Origin: Platycnemis pennipes
Lineage: Eukaryota; Arthropoda; Insecta; Odonata; Platycnemididae
NCBI GenBank assembly: GCA_933228895.1
Contig: OW121848.1
Location: forward strand, 136,294,615-136,358,614
Direction: 5' to 3'
DNA: 64,000 bases
Below, piece after piece: positions 23,326 to 35,790 of this stretch; the stretch's first letter is position 1; every line of letters starts with the position of its first letter. The notes beneath the pieces are model-generated. The model saw only the letters and a program-made list of their open reading frames with translations. It did no database searches and was not told the origin of the DNA. The position numbers and the translations under genes were made by a program.

Positions 23326-24957
23326 GTTGAACTTATTTATCACTATAATTGGCAAGATACGATCTCATTTCGATTGAATGAAGACTATTACATTCCAAAA
23401 TCACAACCATGAGAAAAGGCCCATGAGAAGTACCATAAAAATAATTTTTTTATTGCCCTGATTCAATCATAAAAATTACAAGAATAAATGCAATTTATTT
23501 TCAGTATAAGAATTAAGATGATAATTTTTAAAAAATTGAAGACATAGCAATGATATCTATACTTTTCATCCTGTAATTGTGTGGTTTTACCAGATCGCAA
23601 CACTGAGAGCCCACAAAGACTGCAAACTACCCAATTGATTCCATTCCCTTGCGCATACTCAAAATCACTACCTCCAATAGGATTATTACTGTGTATAGCT
23701 TTGTTTGTAAATAAATGAAAAATGCATGACAGGAATCAAGAAAATGGAATATTAACTTGAAATTTAAAATACAAAATATTGAGGTTTCTTAGTATCTTGA
23801 AGCACAATGCAGACCCAACCCAAGGAGTGTTAAGAATTTCATAAATTCTCATATTTCATATTTACCCAAATTTAATTTTTTTTATATTGCTCAGACATAC
23901 CTCATAAATACCTACTAAATAAACCATAATTCTATCCTGTGGATTCAATTGTACAGGAGGTGGACTTATCAAATGTTAATGATTATCAAAATTTTCACCA
24001 CTTAAAAGCAATCTCAATGATAGCAGTGCAAAATTTGCTTGCCTAAAGGTTAAAGAACATAGTCGTCAACAGGCCTTATATACGGTAAAGAAACTATTTT
24101 AATGTCCATCCATCAATTTATTAGAATAATCAAAGTTCTGATATAGTGGGATTAGAGCTGATTATGCATGTTGAAAAACTGCCAAATCAGTTCATCTTTA
24201 CATGGAATTTTTGCCCAGTTGGATACTTCCATTTCAGTTGATATTATGAATGACATAGAGTGATTTCCATGACAGCGTAATATAAAATACTGAAGTATTT
24301 TACCCAATTCCTTCCTTCACTATAGCTCGATGGTAAGTGAAGAAACCCCAATTGGGCTGCAATACTTAAACCTGCAGTCCATGTCTTCTGCATCCAGTGT
24401 CAATTCGATGGAAAACCATGGGCAGTAAGTATCTTTCTAGTATTTATTCAACAGGGATCAAAAGAAGCCAACAGGATATCCACCGGTATGTGATACACAA
24501 CGTTAAATGTGGTGTGGGAAAGATGACGGTTGTGAAATTAATTTGCTCGCTCAAATCTTCACTCTTGTGCCCCTTCGATTCGAAACACACAAATACGAAA
24601 TGTGTATATTTTGAAAACTGTACTGGTATTTTTCGTATTTTTTAAATTGGAATTAGTTTATTTCGAAATTTGAGAACTGCGTCAATGACACAATTTTCAT
24701 TCTTGTCACCGCTTGTGATAAACACAATTTCCATTATTCTTATTATAGATTTTCCTTCTCGGCAATAATGTGGTAAAAATTCTATGATGCATTAATACTT
24801 GTTATGAAACAACATCCTGCTGGCCATGAAACTCCAATCGATGATTTTATGGCTTGACGAAGGTGTTTTCCCGGTACACGAAGAATATTGATTTTTTTTT
24901 CGGGGCTTGCGGCGGGTTGAACGAGTGGCTGTTATCCGGTGACATTAGCCGGCATAC

Positions 24958-25133
24958 ATTCAACGTAAAAAATTCAATACTAATTCCGGATAAACACGTG
25001 AAAAATGTTTATAAATAGGCTAGCCCATTACACAAAAATGCGGAGAAAAAAATTTACTTGCGATGTGTCTCGTTGCAGTTCGTTTACACGTCTGTACTCT
25101 TAGGCGAGCTCTTTACCGCGAGACTTTTACCCC
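24958..25133 (-). mobile_element. tRNA-derived SINE (family 2), copy in left arm
   Basis: Mirror of 33330-33505. Body shares GTTTATCCGGAAT with its neighbour copy at 25388-25580. Confidence 0.55.
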
Positions 25134-25387
25134 AAAGTACACATACATCGATATCAAATAGCTAGTCTTTTGTTTAGATTTCATATAGTTGGTTTTATAA
25201 TGATGGACTCGCGAGCAAGAAAAAGATCCATGCATTCAAAATCATCGTTAAACTATCCTCATTGGGATCAACACCCAATTGGGTGAACCAGATCCCTCCC
25301 TCGGAGAAAATAGAGTGGCTCTTCCGTGCGTACCCTTCGCATCTCCTCCCCTAACCTCAACCACTCACTACGCAGACTATTGTGTTA

Positions 25388-25580
25388 TACAGTGGCACTT
25401 AACATAAAATACTTTAAAAAGGATTCCGGATAAACACCTTTAACATATTCATGACTAGGCTAGGTCGTTATGCAAAAATGCTGAGGTAAAAAAATATGCA
25501 CGTGGTAAGTCTCGATCCCTAACCTTTACGCAATCAGACTTGTAGACGAGCACTTAACCCCTAGGCCACGACGCACCCTC
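25388..25580 (-). mobile_element. tRNA-derived SINE (family 2), second copy in left arm
   Basis: Mirror of 32883-33075, with the better preserved tRNA-like head. Confidence 0.6.
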
Positions 25581-26490
25581 CGACGGTGGTTGACCCCAAG
25601 TATTGCGTTTCTAGGCATAATATTCAGGCTCGTGTTTTGTTTAAACTATTGAAGACATAACCCGACAAAGGGGGGTGATACATAAACCAATACTGTATTT
25701 ACTGCAATATTTGTTAGCCCTTGTAAGCTAGAACGAAAGAATGCGCGATGAGGAGATGAAAGACTGGAATTGGCGAGTTAGCACCCGACGTTGTGGTGCA
25801 GAGAATACTTCGATCCGATGCGGCCCGCTAGCAACGTTTGCTTTGAAAATGACAATGTAACAGAAATCAGGGTAAAACCTAGATCAATGACGATAATGCA
25901 TCTCTGCGTAAATTTCTCGATGCACAAACCAGGAATTTGGGAGATAAGCATATTGCAAAACACGATGATCAATGAAGAGGAAGAGATTGGACAGGGCGTG
26001 GTGAAATCATGACCACTGCCTGAATTCTCTCGGGAATTGAGTGCGTGATTTTACTTTTGTATCTCCTAGGGTATATTTCGTTGAGAATATCTTTGGAGTA
26101 GGGCAGAGGGTCTCCTGGTAAGCAGAGACACTCAAAAGGTAAGCAACTTCCCACTGGGTAGAGGCGTGTTGTTGGTTGATTTTTCCAGGGCCCAGGAAGA
26201 ATCCCGGCGACGCAGAATCCTCATGTGGTAGAGGTTGCAGTACAATTCTTTAATTATGTGTTAATTTGTAGATAGCTCACAAGAGTGGCATCATCGTAAT
26301 ATTATAATGTAATTGGCTCGCGCGCACGTACAAAGTGACGGAATTCCGATCGGAATGCCGCGATCTTCAGTGTCATTGACAAGCCGTGGTTGAGTAAATA
26401 CTTGCCATGATAAATGTTCTACATAAAAAAAACTGTTTTTTTACAGTTCTTCCGTAGTGTTACTGTGAAATCTCAAGATGGAGTTCAATA

Positions 26491-26686
26491 ATGTCATTTG
26501 TGTTTTTTGGGTTAGTCTATCAAAACTATCGCAATGCTGCGAATCAAGGGAGTAGTGATATTATCGTCAATGCTGCACTAAGGTCACGAGAACCACACGA
26601 AAAAGTAGCGATGGGACGGAAAAGACCGTTCAATGTAGAAAAACATGCATTACCACCAGACATCGGAGTAAAAGATGGGAGAGGTA
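26491..26686 (+). other. Possible orphan exon in left arm (unproven)
   Basis: An open frame starts at an ATG (26491) and runs to a strong donor-like AGAGGTAAGT at 26682-26691. It reads a basic segment (VAMGRKRPF) with no family I know. The mirror copy is at 31777-31972. No acceptor or second exon could be linked to it, so this may be chance. Confidence 0.15.
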
Positions 26687-27359
26687 AGTAAAAATAATCC
26701 CTTAAAGTACTTCCCCGGGCCGTGAAACTGACTTATTTACCCTCTGAAGGAGTAATTATTCCCTTACGTTGGTAAAGCAATGGACAACAACGATCATTTA
26801 TTTTTAAATAGATCTTTTGGGGCTCGGGCTTCCTTCAATCTGCTCCCATTCCTTCCAATACCACACTGCTGATGGTTGGATACTGTTAAGATGGGTAGGA
26901 GTGGCTGCTATCCTGACTCTAAGAGGTGTTCAACCTGTGATGCAGAACATGGCACGCCCGTGGTTGCACCGTCCTCCCTGCATAATGAGAGGGTCACCCA
27001 TTCGCCATGAACAATGAGAGGTGTCATTACAATTAATGCATATTCTTTATCTATAAAAAGGGTAAAATGTTGCCAAGTACAATGAACGCAATTTTACATA
27101 AATGTGTTTGGAAATAGCGGAGTAAATGAGGAAACAAAAGTAGTAATCACAATGGACTACTGCTAAGGTGCGAACCAGAGGGAAGTTCCGCGGGGGGGTC
27201 TGAGGGGTGGGCGTATGATTGGGCCACTGTAATACCGAAACCCATCTACCCTACATTCTTAAATTCGTCTTAAAGAGGGTATTTTCTGGGTGTATTTGGA
27301 TTTTATTGATAATGAGAGACACATAAAGAGCCAATATGAAAATTTGAAAATTGAACATG

Positions 27360-27725
27360 ACGCTCCCCTCGTCTTTAGAGAAGTCCCCTACCCAGGGTGG
27401 AGGGGGGCTGGAGATCCCAACTGGGATCAACCCCCCCCCCCACCGTGGGGTGTGCCCCTCCCGGGAGAAGACAGGTGGGGGTGGCTCCCCACCCCTTCCC
27501 GTCTCCTCCCCCTAACCGCGACAAACTGCCATCCACCACGGCAGCCGCCGCCCCAACCCCTCCCCACGCGGGCGATTTTTTCACGTCCCGCCTCGGTCAT
27601 GCTGAGTCGAGCCGCGTGGCCAGGACGGCGCACTTCATGGATACAAAGCCCAGCGGCGTCTAAAGAACGACCAGCTACAAGGGTGTCGTCAAGCACGGAG
27701 TCGGCGACGCACCGGGCCGATTAAA
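27360..27725. other. GC-rich block in left arm
   Basis: The block is CpG- and C-run-rich, in sharp contrast to the AT-rich remainder of the arm. Several overlapping frames stay open on both strands, which is what base composition alone would give. It could be a promoter-like island or an inserted GC-rich repeat. Confidence 0.5.
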
Positions 27726-28639
27726 GACTGTGCCGAGCAGTGAACCAATCTTGCTCTGTCAGCATTACGGATTGACAGTCCTGTGGCTAACTTGATATCT
27801 CTCATAGTATGATGCAATCGTGAGAACTTGAGTTATTTGTCAATAAAACTACTATATTAATTTATCGAACTATCTTCTTCAAACCACGTACACATCATTT
27901 TATATACTCTTTATTGCACAAGTATTGAGCACAGTCTTTCATTGCATTATATGAATATTTCAATAAAACAGCAGCTCCTTTAACTTTTATACGATTCTGT
28001 CATCTGTTGGTCATGTCCTGAACTAACATAGGTGCACGTATAAAATACACATTGAGGCGCTGCAGTCTATTTTTTTCGGCGGGACAATTTCAAAGGGTTC
28101 ACTCTATTTTGAGTTTCCCGCAATTGTAATTCTCACGAGACTTACGGCCCATACATTGAATGCTGAAATAAATTTCTGTTTTTGATGATGATACATGTAT
28201 TTAATTATTTGTAGCAGTTAACTTATTTCCCATATTGTGTACATTCATAATTTATACATATGCCGTAGCAATTTATAGTTAGCTATACAAAAGAATGTAT
28301 GAAAAATAGATTTATGAAGACAAGAATTATATAAATTATGTTATTTCGCAGCTAAGGATAAGTGTAGTTGGAATTGAAAATTTCGTCGCATGATTCGGAA
28401 TACTTTGTCGAGGTGACTTTGAAGGACTGGCGAAGGGGTACCTATGTCCGTGCCGAGTAGCACATTCCGGCAGCTGTAGCTACAGACGCAGCCTTCGCCC
28501 AGTAGGATATCATTTTCTTCATTGTTTGTACCCTGCAATATAATTAAAGTTTCCTACATAAACATTAAAATCGAAGACTTGTTCCAAAAATGAATGCTTT
28601 GTTATCCTTCAAAGAAATTACGATGCATGAGTTTTTGAA

Positions 28640-28810
28640 TGAATCTAACTGGTAGAAAACCCCTACGTTGGTGTAATTTCTTAATGCGTTGTTAACTTTT
28701 GGGATTCTTAACCTCACCTTTATCCTTAAGGGCCAACTATGAACCATTAGAATACCCCTCTTTAAATGATGAATCTAAAGTATTTTCACTGTGGCGCTGT
28801 AATCCAATAT
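28640..28810 (+). repeat. Diverged direct repeat, copy 1 (partner 29255-29425)
   Basis: Both copies read GTTGGTGTAA, then TTTTGGGATTCT, AACTCACC or AACCTCACC, then AATNCCCCTC in order, about 613 bp apart. Confidence 0.65.
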
Positions 28811-28827
28811 TAATTATTGGATTACAG
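28797..28827. repeat. Hairpin, 13-bp perfect arms
   Basis: CTGTAATCCAATA, a 5-base loop, then its exact inverse. Confidence 0.75.
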
Positions 28828-29254
28828 CAGTAATTTCATAAAATTTAATTGGCGCAGTAATTAATATACTTTAAACTACAAGATTAAGAATGCAAGGTGC
28901 AATAGGAGGAAGAAGGTAGAGAATTTCTGAGTCAATATTTTGGTAATATTCAGGGAAGGTAGAAAGTAGACCACAGCTAATTACGTACGAGGTACTGTGC
29001 TCTAATGCTTATTGCAAAGTACTGGAATAGGGACGGTTTAATTATCAATTAAGAATTCTGTCTGCTGAAATTCGAACACTAACCCATGGAGGGGGAAACA
29101 GGAAGCAATTAATTTATCACAGGCCCCTCTCTCAGTAATATACAATTTAGCAAATCTTCGTCAATCAGCCTATAAACATCGATGGCAATAACTATATAAG
29201 ATTATGAATGAATTTTTTCCCGCTAAAACAAATGACCGTAAAAAAATTTTTTAA

Positions 29255-29425
29255 TTGGCCTTATAGTGTAAGCTTGTATGTTGGTGTAACTGTTTATGCC
29301 TTTTTAAATTTTGGGATTCTCAAACTCACCTATTTCCCTAGGATAAAATATACACAACTTGAATTCCCCTCCTTCAATGATCAAGGAAAACGACTTTTCT
29401 CCGCGGCGTTGTGATCCAATTCTTT
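29255..29425 (+). repeat. Diverged direct repeat, copy 2
   Basis: Partner of 28640-28810; ends just before the large hairpin and tandem duplication. Confidence 0.65.
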
Positions 29426-29509
29426 CAGCGGAACGTATTAAAATGTGTTACCCTCCATTTTCCGTAAAAATTGCCTTTTGGGTAGTTTTATTACCTTTCT
29501 TCGGAGGCT

Positions 29510-29585
29510 TTCGGGGGCAGCTCCATATGGTGCGTTGTCAGAGTGCGTCACTCTGACAACGCACCATACGCAGCTGCCTCCGACT
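29510..29585. repeat. Hairpin with 19-bp perfect core (29527-29567)
   Basis: The core arms are exact inverses around a 3-base CGT loop. The pairing extends outward with a few mismatches through GGCAGCT on both sides, for arms of about 35 bp. It abuts the tandem duplication, whose first unit begins within the right arm. Confidence 0.85.
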
Positions 29586-29811
29586 ACAGTGAATTTCGCT
29601 GCGAAAACCTACGTTCCAGTGTTATTGCTCCCAAGACAAGTGAGGATCGAGAAATGAGATGAATATTGTTGAACACCAATTTTTGTCACCATACGCAGCT
29701 GCCTCCGACGACAGTAAATTTCGTTGCGAAAACCTACGTTCCAGTGTTATTGCTCCCAATACAAGTGAGGATCGAGAAATGCAATGAATATTGTTGAACA
29801 TCAATTTTTGT
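29562..29811 (+). repeat. 135-bp tandem duplication
   Basis: Units begin CACCATACGCAGCTGCCTCC at 29562 and 29697. They differ at only a few sites, so the event is recent. Confidence 0.85.
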
Positions 29812-30736
29812 TTACTTCTTCGCTGAATTACTATCTGCATTCCTAGTTATAAGCCCAATAACATTATTCAACGTGCATTTCTCTGAGTAACGCGGTAGGG
29901 TATTGACTAATAGATAGACAGGTGTTTAGCCCAAGTGTGAAGGTCCTGGATACTTGTATACTTATTGTAGGTTCCGTGGTCAAGCATTTAATTAATGTTG
30001 CTTTAGCATTAAATGAATACCTATCAAAAATAATTTCTTCGACATCAGGTAAATTGGAAAAAAAACAAAAATGTGTTTGATATAAAAACAAAATTACTGT
30101 TCTCAAAAGAGAATTCTACGGAAACTTTATTTATGGTTACTTAAACATAAGAAGGCAGAAATTTTTAAATAAAATTTTCATGTGGCCAAGCGTAAGAAAT
30201 TTTAAAAATCGAATAATTCCTCACGGATTTACATATATCTATCGGACCAGCAATTGAACGCCAGCATATATTTCTCTCAATTGTTTTTCCAATACTCCTC
30301 TGTTTTATACTGTTCCCTTTTTTCAAGAGAATTACCATTGCGGGAAACTCAAAAGAGAGTGAACCCTTTGAAATTGTCCCGCCGAAAAAAATAGACTGCA
30401 GCGCCTCAATGTGTATTTTATACGTGCACCTATGTTAGTTCAGGACATGACCAACAGATGACAGAATCGTATAAAAGTTAAAGGAGCTGCTGTTTTATTG
30501 AAATATTCATATAATGCAATGAAAGACTGTGCTCAATACTTGTGCAATAAAGAGTATATAAAATGATGTGTACGTGGTTTGAAGAAGATAGTTCGATAAA
30601 TTAATATAGTAGTTTTATTGACAAATAACTCAAGTTCTCACGATTGCATCATACTATGAGAGATATCAAGTTAGCCACAGGACTGTCAATCCGTAATGCT
30701 GACAGAGCAAGATTGGTTCACTGCTCGGCACAGTCT

Positions 30737-31103
30737 TTAATCGGCCCGGTGCGTCGCCGACTCCGTGCTTGACGACACCCTTGTAGCTGGTCGTTCTTTA
30801 GACGCCGCTGGGCTTTGTATCCATGAAGTGCGCCGTCCTGGCCACGCGGCTCGACTCAGCATGACCGAGGCGGGACGTGAAAAAATCGCCCGCGTGGGGA
30901 GGGGTTGGGGCGGCGGCTGCCGTGGTGGATGGCAGTTTGTCGCGGTTAGGGGGAGGAGACGGGAAGGGGTGGGGAGCCACCCCCACCTGTCTTCTCCCGG
31001 GAGGGGCACACCCCACGGTGGGGGGGGGGGGGTTGATCCCAGTTGGGATCTCCAGCCCCCCTCCACCCTGGGTAGGGGACTTCTCTAAAGACGAGGGGAG
31101 CGT
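30737..31103. other. GC-rich block in right arm
   Basis: Mirror of 27360-27725; differs by a 2-bp longer G-run at 31020-31032. Confidence 0.5.
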
Positions 31104-32882
31104 CATGTTCAATTTTCAAATTTTCATATTGGCTCTTTATGTGTCTCTCATTATCAATAAAATCCAAATACACCCAGAAAATACCTTCTTTAAGACGAAT
31201 TTAAGAATGTAGGGTAGATGGGTTTCGGTATTACAGTGGCCCAATGATACGCCCACCCCTCAGACCCCCCCGCGGAACTTCCCTCTGGTTCGCACCTTAG
31301 CAGTAGTCCATTGTGATTACTACTTTTGTTTCCTCATTTACTCCGCTATTTCCAAACACATTTATGTAAAATTGCGTTCATTGTACTTGGCAACATTTTA
31401 CCCTTTTTATAGATAAAGAATATGCATTAATTGTAATGACACCTCTCATTGTTCATGGCGAATGGGTGACCCTCTCATTATGCAGGGAGGACGGTGCAAC
31501 CACGGGCGTGCCATGTTCTGCATCACAGGTTGAACACCTCTTAGAGTCAGGATAGCAGCCACTCCTACCCATCTTAACAGTATCCAACCATCAGCAGTGT
31601 GGTATTGGAAGGAATGGGAGCAGATTGAAGGAAGCCCGAGCCCCAAAAGATCTATTTAAAAATAAATGATCGTTGTTGTCCATTGCTTTACCAACGTAAG
31701 GGAATAATTACTCCTTCAGAGGGTAAATAAGTCAGTTTCACGGCCCGGGGAAGTACTTTAAGGGATTATTTTTACTTACCTCTCCCATCTTTTACTCCGA
31801 TGTCTGGTGGTAATGCATGTTTTTCTACATTGAACGGTCTTTTCCGTCCCATCGCTACTTTTTCGTGTGGTTCTCGTGACCTTAGTGCAGCATTGACGAT
31901 AATATCACTACTCCCTTGATTCGCAGCATTGCGATAGTTTTGATAGACTAACCCAAAAAACACAAATGACATTATTGAACTCCATCTTGAGATTTCACAG
32001 TAACACTACGGAAGAACTGTAAAAAAACAGTTTTTTTTATGTAGAACATTTATCATGGCAAGTATTTACTCAACCACGGCTTGTCAATGACACTGAAGAT
32101 CGCGGCATTCCGATCGGAATTCCGTCACTTTGTACGTGCGCGCGAGCCAATTACATTATAATATTACGATGATGCCACTCTTGTGAGCTATCTACAAATT
32201 AACACATAATTAAAGAATTGTACTGCAACCTCTACCACATGAGGATTCTGCGTCGCCGGGATTCTTCCTGGGCCCTGGAAAAATCAACCAACAACACGCC
32301 TCTACCCAGTGGGAAGTTGCTTACCTTTTGAGTGTCTCTGCTTACCAGGAGACCCTCTGCCCTACTCCAAAGATATTCTCAACGAAATATACCCTAGGAG
32401 ATACAAAAGTAAAATCACGCACTCAATTCCCGAGAGAATTCAGGCAGTGGTCATGATTTCACCACGCCCTGTCCAATCTCTTCCTCTTCATTGATCATCG
32501 TGTTTTGCAATATGCTTATCTCCCAAATTCCTGGTTTGTGCATCGAGAAATTTACGCAGAGATGCATTATCGTCATTGATCTAGGTTTTACCCTGATTTC
32601 TGTTACATTGTCATTTTCAAAGCAAACGTTGCTAGCGGGCCGCATCGGATCGAAGTATTCTCTGCACCACAACGTCGGGTGCTAACTCGCCAATTCCAGT
32701 CTTTCATCTCCTCATCGCGCATTCTTTCGTTCTAGCTTACAAGGGCTAACAAATATTGCAGTAAATACAGTATTGGTTTATGTATCACCCCCCTTTGTCG
32801 GGTTATGTCTTCAATAGTTTAAACAAAACACGAGCCTGAATATTATGCCTAGAAACGCAATACTTGGGGTCAACCACCGACG

Positions 32883-33075
32883 GAGGGTGCGTCGTGGCCT
32901 AGGGGTTAAGTGCTCGTCTACAAGTCTGATTGCGTAAAGGTTAGGGATCGAGACTTACCACGTGCATATTTTTTTACCTCAGCATTTTTGCATAACGACC
33001 TAGCCTAGTCATGAATATGTTAAAGGTGTTTATCCGGAATCCTTTTTAAAGTATTTTATGTTAAGTGCCACTGTA
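32883..33075 (+). mobile_element. tRNA-derived SINE (family 2), right arm copy 1
   Basis: A box TGGCCTAGGGG and a B-box-like GGGATCGAGAC form the head. The body reads GCATTTTTGCATAACG, CTAGCCTA and GTTTATCCGGAAT. Confidence 0.6.
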
Positions 33076-33329
33076 TAACACAATAGTCTGCGTAGTGAGT
33101 GGTTGAGGTTAGGGGAGGAGATGCGAAGGGTACGCACGGAAGAGCCACTCTATTTTCTCCGAGGGAGGGATCTGGTTCACCCAATTGGGTGTTGATCCCA
33201 ATGAGGATAGTTTAACGATGATTTTGAATGCATGGATCTTTTTCTTGCTCGCGAGTCCATCATTATAAAACCAACTATATGAAATCTAAACAAAAGACTA
33301 GCTATTTGATATCGATGTATGTGTACTTT

Positions 33330-33505
33330 GGGGTAAAAGTCTCGCGGTAAAGAGCTCGCCTAAGAGTACAGACGTGTAAACGAACTGCAACGAGACACAT
33401 CGCAAGTAAATTTTTTTCTCCGCATTTTTGTGTAATGGGCTAGCCTATTTATAAACATTTTTCACGTGTTTATCCGGAATTAGTATTGAATTTTTTACGT
33501 TGAAT
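33330..33505 (+). mobile_element. tRNA-derived SINE (family 2), right arm copy 2
   Basis: More decayed head (GTCTCGCGGTAAAGAGCTCG) and the same body blocks as 32883-33075: GCATTTTTGTGTAA, GCTAGCCTA and GTTTATCCGGAAT, in the same orientation about 440 bp on. Confidence 0.55.
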
Positions 33506-35137
33506 GTATGCCGGCTAATGTCACCGGATAACAGCCACTCGTTCAACCCGCCGCAAGCCCCGAAAAAAAAATCAATATTCTTCGTGTACCGGGAAAACAC
33601 CTTCGTCAAGCCATAAAATCATCGATTGGAGTTTCATGGCCAGCAGGATGTTGTTTCATAACAAGTATTAATGCATCATAGAATTTTTACCACATTATTG
33701 CCGAGAAGGAAAATCTATAATAAGAATAATGGAAATTGTGTTTATCACAAGCGGTGACAAGAATGAAAATTGTGTCATTGACGCAGTTCTCAAATTTCGA
33801 AATAAACTAATTCCAATTTAAAAAATACGAAAAATACCAGTACAGTTTTCAAAATATACACATTTCGTATTTGTGTGTTTCGAATCGAAGGGGCACAAGA
33901 GTGAAGATTTGAGCGAGCAAATTAATTTCACAACCGTCATCTTTCCCACACCACATTTAACGTTGTGTATCACATACCGGTGGATATCCTGTTGGCTTCT
34001 TTTGATCCCTGTTGAATAAATACTAGAAAGATACTTACTGCCCATGGTTTTCCATCGAATTGACACTGGATGCAGAAGACATGGACTGCAGGTTTAAGTA
34101 TTGCAGCCCAATTGGGGTTTCTTCACTTACCATCGAGCTATAGTGAAGGAAGGAATTGGGTAAAATACTTCAGTATTTTATATTACGCTGTCATGGAAAT
34201 CACTCTATGTCATTCATAATATCAACTGAAATGGAAGTATCCAACTGGGCAAAAATTCCATGTAAAGATGAACTGATTTGGCAGTTTTTCAACATGCATA
34301 ATCAGCTCTAATCCCACTATATCAGAACTTTGATTATTCTAATAAATTGATGGATGGACATTAAAATAGTTTCTTTACCGTATATAAGGCCTGTTGACGA
34401 CTATGTTCTTTAACCTTTAGGCAAGCAAATTTTGCACTGCTATCATTGAGATTGCTTTTAAGTGGTGAAAATTTTGATAATCATTAACATTTGATAAGTC
34501 CACCTCCTGTACAATTGAATCCACAGGATAGAATTATGGTTTATTTAGTAGGTATTTATGAGGTATGTCTGAGCAATATAAAAAAAATTAAATTTGGGTA
34601 AATATGAAATATGAGAATTTATGAAATTCTTAACACTCCTTGGGTTGGGTCTGCATTGTGCTTCAAGATACTAAGAAACCTCAATATTTTGTATTTTAAA
34701 TTTCAAGTTAATATTCCATTTTCTTGATTCCTGTCATGCATTTTTCATTTATTTACAAACAAAGCTATACACAGTAATAATCCTATTGGAGGTAGTGATT
34801 TTGAGTATGCGCAAGGGAATGGAATCAATTGGGTAGTTTGCAGTCTTTGTGGGCTCTCAGTGTTGCGATCTGGTAAAACCACACAATTACAGGATGAAAA
34901 GTATAGATATCATTGCTATGTCTTCAATTTTTTAAAAATTATCATCTTAATTCTTATACTGAAAATAAATTGCATTTATTCTTGTAATTTTTATGATTGA
35001 ATCAGGGCAATAAAAAAATTATTTTTATGGTACTTCTCATGGGCCTTTTCTCATGGTTGTGATTTTGGAATGTAATAGTCTTCATTCAATCGAAATGAGA
35101 TCGTATCTTGCCAATTATAGTGATAAATAAGTTCAAC

Positions 35138-35215
35138 ATGGGGGTTTCGGTAGCCTAGTGGGTAGAGGGCTGAGCTACTGACCCGGGGTCCAGGGTTTAA
35201 TCCCACATGAACTGA
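35138..35215 (+). mobile_element. tRNA-like unit, right arm
   Basis: TAGCCTAGTGGGTAGAG is a perfect A box, and GGTTTAATCCC a near-perfect B box (one or two changes). The D and T arms are partly formed, but a full acceptor stem is not. Either a decayed tRNA gene or a SINE head. Confidence 0.6.
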
Positions 35216-35289
35216 GAAAATAATATCATAATGATGCTGGCAATGATACATGTTCATAAATTATATGACAACTTATAATTTATGAAATA

Positions 35290-35790
35290 GCTGAAAATAC
35301 AAGCATGGATGTAAAGAAACAATTTATCAGAACTTACATCTGGAGCATGTTTCTTTATGGCAATGAGGCATAGATGATGAGAGCAGCAGAAAAGACAAGG
35401 CTGGAAGCTTTTAAAATGTAGTGCTATGGAAGAATGATGAAAGAGATGGATGATGGATGAAGAATGGATCGACCTTGTGACTAATGGAAAAGTCCTAAGA
35501 AGAGTGGGAGGAGAGAGAATTCTTCTGAAAACCTCAAGAAGAAGACTGGGCAACTTAATCAGCCATATCCTGAGACATGATGAAGACAATCATAGAGGGA
35601 AAAGTGAAAGCGAAGAATGGAAAATGTAAGCCTCGAATAAGATACATAGAGCAAGTGATGACAGTTGTGAAAGAGAAGAAATATGTAAATATGGTTAGCG
35701 ATAAGAGAATCGAATGGTGAGCTGTGTCAAATCAATCTTACTAAAAAGATTGGTAGTAATGACGACTGATGATGATGATACTGTTGCATA
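35290..35790 (+). pseudogene. LINE ORF2 C-terminal tail (right arm)
   Basis: Broken frames read, in order, MFLYGNEA, a Lys-rich segment with LEAFKM and MDRPCD, LKTSRRRLGNLISHILRHD, TIIEGKVKAKNGKCKPRIRYIEQVMTVVKEKKYVNMV, and RRIEW. This is the C-terminal end of the arthropod LINE family also present at 58335-58560 and 59755-60215. It ends in a GATGATGATG tail, as expected for its 3' terminus. Stops and frameshifts show it is dead. Confidence 0.7.

Larger units (their letters stand above)
22660..28134 (+). repeat. Left arm of giant inverted repeat, about 5.47 kb
   Basis: Reverse-complementing 30327-35802 gives this sequence almost base for base. Every open frame on one arm has an identical or near-identical partner on the other, at coordinates that sum to about 58463. 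Differences I saw are a C-run of 11 here against 13, single bases near 27231 and 28106, and several changes plus a 1-bp indel near the outer edge. Homology ends at about 22660 outside and 28134 inside. No target duplication is evident at either outer edge. Confidence 0.95.
28135..30326. other. Unique spacer of the giant inverted repeat
   Basis: AT-rich, without a gene. It carries its own internal repeats: a diverged direct pair (28640-28810 and 29255-29425), a 135-bp tandem duplication (29562-29811), and two hairpins (28797-28827 and 29510-29585). Confidence 0.8.

Noticed and set aside
27290..27724. 144-codon and overlapping frames in the GC-rich block
   Set aside because: Frames stay open on both strands in the same place, which is what high GC gives. 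Their right-arm mirrors differ in frame because a C/G-run changes by two bases, so the reading frame is not conserved.
35138..35215. Functional tRNA gene in the right arm
   Set aside because: Acceptor stem does not close and the B box is altered; its mirror is equally imperfect.
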